DNA from: Pseudaminobacter soli (ex Zhang et al. 2022)
Lineage (GTDB): Bacteria; Pseudomonadota; Alphaproteobacteria; Rhizobiales; Rhizobiaceae
Length of the DNA stretch: 64,000 nt
NCBI RefSeq assembly: GCF_014595955.1
Contig: NZ_JABVCF010000022.1
Coordinates: forward strand, 1-64,000
Direction of reading: 5' to 3'
Shown here in pieces: positions 60,967-64,000 of this stretch; position 1 is the first letter of the stretch, and every line of letters starts with the position of its first letter. The notes below the pieces were generated by a model. The model ran no database searches. It was not told the origin of the DNA and was given only the letters and a program-made list of their open reading frames with translations. Both the position numbers and the translations under genes were made by a program.

Positions 60967-61797
60967 CTAGCCAATCACCCGGCCGAGCATCTCCCTGAAG
61001 AACCCTTGTTTCTCATCGTCGAAAACAGACCTGTCCAGGGACAGTGGCCGATCCGTCTCATCTTTCGCGTTGATCTCAGGGAACCACATAATGAGATCGC
61101 GTCCAACGTTCGGGTATTCGCCGGGCTGAACTCCGTGGAAGGAATGGTCTGATTTCATGAACGCGAAGAGAGTGTTCGGAACATTCTCAAAGGTTCTTAC
61201 GAGGTCGAAATCTTCGTGCTTATGATGCTCTGATTCCCAGGATGTGTATCCTTGCTTCTTTGGCCTGTATATGCTCGTGCCGAACTGCATCAATTCGTCG
61301 CCCTTGGGAAGGTAGTAAAGAGCGGTGATGAATTTATTCTTTGCATCGGTATGGGGGCCTAAGGCGAAGTGTGCATAATCTCTGGCAAGCAGAGTGCGAG
61401 AAACGATCGGTATCTTGCCGTTTCTGGCGGTCTCACGGAGTTGCGAGCGCCGATGCCTGATGTTGGATTTTAAGAGTTCGCCGAATTTGGCTACCATCAG
61501 GTCGAGAAAGTCTTGGGAGTTGATCCACCGCTCGAACTCGATCCAAAATGAACGAACGGAACTGTCGAGCTTGGATACCTGGCTTCCTTCAAGCTTTATG
61601 AAGAGACGCTCTTGATAGGGTGGGCGATAGGCTTGGTAATCTGAATCTGATGGCAGATTACTGATCAACTCGTTGTAGGTTTCAAGCGGAAGAAGATCGT
61701 GCGCATAAAGGTGCGGGAATGGTTCGATCACCAGCGTCGCCGAATCAATACGCGCTCGCGTGTGTTTCTGAACCTCGTCAAAATCGAACATCTTCAT
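60967..61797 (-). CDS. 2OG-Fe(II) oxygenase-like protein (paralog)
   Basis: The start at 61797 (MKMFDFDEVQKHTRARIDSA) is used; the neighbouring ATG at 61791 has a better spaced GGGGA site, and a further upstream frame to 61875 lacks support. The protein has HTD (HFALGPHTDAKNKFITALYY), distal His near HSFHGVQPGE and Arg in VGRDLIMWFPE, the three iron and cosubstrate features. The N-terminal EPFPHLYAHDLLPLETYNEL aligns with the paralog at 55774-56529. It probably forms a two-gene operon with the FkbM methyltransferase. The reaction may be a hydroxylation before methylation. Confidence 0.8.
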   Translation of the reverse strand: MKMFDFDEVQKHTRARIDSATLVIEPFPHLYAHDLLPLETYNELISNLPSDSDYQAYRPPYQERLFIKLEGSQVSKLDSSVRSFWIEFERWINSQDFLDLMVAKFGELLKSNIRHRRSQLRETARNGKIPIVSRTLLARDYAHFALGPHTDAKNKFITALYYLPKGDELMQFGTSIYRPKKQGYTSWESEHHKHEDFDLVRTFENVPNTLFAFMKSDHSFHGVQPGEYPNVGRDLIMWFPEINAKDETDRPLSLDRSVFDDEKQGFFREMLGRVIG

Positions 61798-62085
61798 TCC
61801 CCGCCGATGTGCAACCGTTGCGGGATAGTATGACATGCCACCAGAGTGCAAGCATCTCTGCCAGGAGGCATTCACCTGATACGCTCCACTGAACTGAAGT
61901 TTCTTGTAGCCTGTGCTCTCCCTTTCGGGGTGTCAGCATCCACTGCCCCTTTGTGCCGCTGATCCGTTTTGCCTGGCTGCATGCTAGTCGCTGTGATAGC
62001 GAGCATCTGCATGTGGAATGGATGACCCAGGGGGGCGGACATCGCAGATGCCGCGGGTGGACTGAACAGGTTCAAATAGCAACTG

Positions 62086-63213
62086 ATGGAATTCTCCCCC
62101 CAACAGGATGACGCCCTGAAGGCCGTCGCGCGATGGCTGAAGGCGGGCCGGCCGCAGATCTTCCGGCTGTTCGGCTATGCCGGCACCGGCAAGACGACGC
62201 TCGCCCGCTATTTCGCGGAGCATGTCGACGGGCAGGTCCAGTTCGCTGCCTTTACCGGAAAGGCGGCGCAGGTGCTGCGCTCCAAGGGCGCCACCAACGC
62301 CCGCACCATCCACTCGCTGATCTACCGCCCGCGCGGCGAGGAGGCGGTGGCGGACGAGGTCACCGGCAAGACGTCGATGTCGCCGACCTTCGGGCTCAAT
62401 CGCCAGAGCCCGATTACCCGGGCAAAACTCGTGATCGTCGACGAGTGCTCGATGGTGGACGAGGAACTCGGCCGCGACCTCTTGAGCTTCGGCACGCCGA
62501 TCCTCGTGTTGGGTGACCCGGGCCAGTTGCCGCCGATCTCGGGTGGCGGCTTCTTCACCGAGCACGAGCCAGATTTCCTGCTGACCGAGATCCATCGCCA
62601 GGCGCGCGACAATCCGATCATCCGGCTCGCCCTCGATGTGCGGGAAGGGCGCGAGTTCATGAAAGGCGACTACGGCACCGCCCAAGTGATCGGTCGAGAG
62701 GATGTCACGCAGGACCTGGTGCTCAGGGCGGACCAGGTGCTGGTCGGCACCAACCGGACGCGGCGGCGCTACAACACGCGGCTGCGCGAGCTGAAGGGTT
62801 TCTCGGCCTCTTATCCGCAGGCCGGCGACAAGTTGGTGTGCCTCAGGAATGATCCGAACAAGGGCCTGCTGAACGGCTCGCTTTGGAAGGTGATGACGTC
62901 GGCGCGCGAAACGGTGAAGCCGGGCATAAACCTGTTGGTCTCGCCGGAGGAGGACGATCCGGACCGTGGGGTGGCGAAGATCAAGCTGCTCAAGGCGGTG
63001 TTCGAGGACCCCGAGGCCGAGATTCCCTGGCAGCAGAAGAAGCGCTTCGACGATTTCGATTACGGCTATGCGTTGACCGTTCACAAGGCCCAGGGCTCGC
63101 AATGGAACGAGGTCGTGCTGTTTGACGAGAGCTTTGCGTTTCGTGATACGCGCGAGCGTTGGCTCTACACGGCGATCACGCGAGCGGCGGAGCGGCTGAC
63201 CGTGGTGCGCTGA
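62086..63213 (+). CDS. RecD-like ATP-dependent DNA helicase
   Basis: The 375-residue protein is a superfamily 1 helicase: Walker A FGYAGTGKTTLARYF near residue 30, Walker B VIVDECSMVD near 115, LVLGDPGQLPPI near 141, LTEIHRQARDNPI, and the final YGYALTVHKAQGSQWNEVV plus RERWLYTAITRAAERLTVV. It resembles the stand-alone RecD-like helicases of alphaproteobacteria and perhaps bacteriophages rather than the RecBCD subunit. A role in DNA repair or recombination is likely. It is between the 2OG oxygenase and the SpoIIAA-like gene. Confidence 0.9.
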   Translation: MEFSPQQDDALKAVARWLKAGRPQIFRLFGYAGTGKTTLARYFAEHVDGQVQFAAFTGKAAQVLRSKGATNARTIHSLIYRPRGEEAVADEVTGKTSMSPTFGLNRQSPITRAKLVIVDECSMVDEELGRDLLSFGTPILVLGDPGQLPPISGGGFFTEHEPDFLLTEIHRQARDNPIIRLALDVREGREFMKGDYGTAQVIGREDVTQDLVLRADQVLVGTNRTRRRYNTRLRELKGFSASYPQAGDKLVCLRNDPNKGLLNGSLWKVMTSARETVKPGINLLVSPEEDDPDRGVAKIKLLKAVFEDPEAEIPWQQKKRFDDFDYGYALTVHKAQGSQWNEVVLFDESFAFRDTRERWLYTAITRAAERLTVVR

Positions 63214-63250
63214 GGATCTCGATTCCCAACATCGTTGGCCGCCCGACGTG

Positions 63251-63649
63251 TCACAAAGTCGCAGTTCCGAGCCAGGCCCAGGCGGCGTCCTCCTTGTCCG
63301 GCGGAAATTGCCTCACTTCGACCGGATCGGCGTCGAGGAACAGCGCACCATGGGCCGCCAGAATCGCAGCAGCTTTCCCAACGATGGCGCAGCGGCGTAC
63401 ATGCCGTCGTGCGTCTGCCTTTCCCTGCTTGATCGTCGCGGGATCGGCCTCGGCCCAGTCCACGCCTTCGATATCGATCAATCGGATCAGCACGTCGTTA
63501 CGCGGGTGAAGCGCGTACGCCGCCTCCAGAAGTCCGAACAGATTCTCGATGTCCGAGGTGGAAACATGACCGACGATGTCGAAGGCCTGCAGGTCTGGCC
63601 GGTCCGAGTCGATCCGGCGCACCGCAGGGACAGAATCAAGCATGCCCAA
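63251..63649 (-). CDS. SpoIIAA-like (STAS-fold) protein
   Basis: The 132-residue protein resembles the SpoIIAA-like group: DLQAFDIVGHVSTSDIENLF near residue 20, a central beta strand VLIRLIDIEGVDWAEADPAT and the hallmark HVRRCAIVGKAAAILAAHGA, ending EDAAWAWLGTATL. The fold is like anti-sigma factor antagonists, but the usual phosphorylated Ser is not apparent. Function is unknown. It converges with the RecD-like helicase gene. Confidence 0.82.
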   Translation of the reverse strand: MGMLDSVPAVRRIDSDRPDLQAFDIVGHVSTSDIENLFGLLEAAYALHPRNDVLIRLIDIEGVDWAEADPATIKQGKADARRHVRRCAIVGKAAAILAAHGALFLDADPVEVRQFPPDKEDAAWAWLGTATL

Positions 63650-63762
63650 TGACTGCGCTCCCTTGGCTCTTGGCGTATCACTGGAACACCAGAATCCTCT
63701 TTCCGTTCCAAACCTTCTGCCTGTAGGGAACGCTGCGGCTCCGCGTTCGAAAGGTCACAAAC

Positions 63763-64000
63763 ATGCCCGCGAGACTTTCCGTGAACCTCAATGCCATTGC
63801 GATGCTGCGCAATCGCCGCAATCTGCCTTGGCCGAGCGTGGTCGGCCTGGGGCGGATAGCGCTGGCCGCTGGGGCTCACGGGCTGACCGTTCACCCGCGG
63901 CCGGATCAGCGGCACATCCGTTTCTCGGACCTGCCGGAAATCAGGGCGCTTATAGACGACGAGTTTCCGAGGGCGGAGTTCAACATCGAGGGGTTCCCGA
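63763..64000 (+). CDS. pdxJ: pyridoxine 5'-phosphate synthase (N-terminal part; window edge)
   Basis: The first 79 residues of PdxJ are visible: [20 protein letters not shown], then [20 protein letters not shown] with the HPR motif (catalytic His), then [20 protein letters not shown]. The enzyme makes pyridoxine 5'-phosphate from 3-hydroxy-1-aminoacetone phosphate and deoxyxylulose phosphate, the last ring-closing step of vitamin B6 synthesis. The start at 63763 follows a GAAAGG site. The gene continues beyond the window. Confidence 0.93.
   Translation, partial: MPARLSVNLNAIAMLRNRRNLPWPSVVGLGRIALAAGAHGLTVHPRPDQRHIRFSDLPEIRALIDDEFPRAEFNIEGFP

Noticed and set aside
1-64000. CRISPR array, rRNA operon or intact insertion sequence
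   Set aside because: No regular direct repeats with unique spacers, no conserved rRNA words and no transposase with terminal inverted repeats were seen; only a short IS5-type remnant was found.

Overview
The window is high-GC DNA of an alphaproteobacterium, most likely a rhizobial-type Hyphomicrobiales member (Phyllobacteriaceae such as Mesorhizobium or Aminobacter). I infer this from the protein flavour (TRAP and BMP-family uptake systems, the CopG-PHB depolymerase pair, FCD-type GntR and LysR regulators, the DUF899 and SpoIIAA-like proteins) and from short degenerate sequences repeated between genes. I could run no database search. No complete tRNA, rRNA or CRISPR array was seen; there is one tRNA-Lys-like 3' fragment.

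1-10 kb: a TRAP transporter operon (DctP, DctQ, DctM) with a class-III aminotransferase on the minus strand, divergent from a GntR/FCD regulator. Then come a CPA2 cation/proton antiporter with C-terminal universal-stress domains, and a CopG-type repressor with a PHB-depolymerase-type esterase. 10-22 kb: an ABC-F ATPase, then a purine-salvage locus. In that locus a LysR regulator overlaps adenine deaminase 1 (ATGA) on the minus strand. A divergent operon carries a diverged second adenine deaminase and a BMP-type ABC importer (binding protein, double ATPase, two permeases). A run of TCCAAGAT half-sites lies directly upstream of the LysR gene.

22-51 kb is accessory-like and partly decayed. It holds remnants (TPR/cyclase tail, IS5-type transposase piece, PotD-type fragment, truncated M24 peptidase nearby at 12.5 kb, AraC tail, ArsR-YeeE chimaera) and many genes with one-base frame changes (DUF899, HTH regulator, beta-propeller protein, PQQ dehydrogenase, ArsR, SDR, AAA ATPase). 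Intact genes between them include an SDR, an aspartoacylase-like exported protein, a class III cyclase, MFS carriers, a flavin reductase, an MBL-fold hydrolase, a FtrA-like AraC regulator, a luciferase-like monooxygenase, soxC, soxD and a pseudoazurin, and a LysR-MFS-cyclophilin-cupin-SDR cluster.

At about 50.45 kb the last gene of that cluster is cut by a minus-strand AAA ATPase remnant preceded by two small related proteins. This block is followed by the tRNA-Lys-like fragment and then by the core ilvB-ilvH operon, which has a clear attenuator: a leader peptide rich in Thr, Leu, Ile and Val codons and a terminator hairpin. 55.7-64 kb returns to intact genes: two 2OG-Fe(II) oxygenase-like proteins, a LysE exporter, a cobalt-type nitrile hydratase operon, a secreted Gly-rich protein, an FkbM methyltransferase, a RecD-like helicase, a SpoIIAA-like protein and the start of pdxJ.
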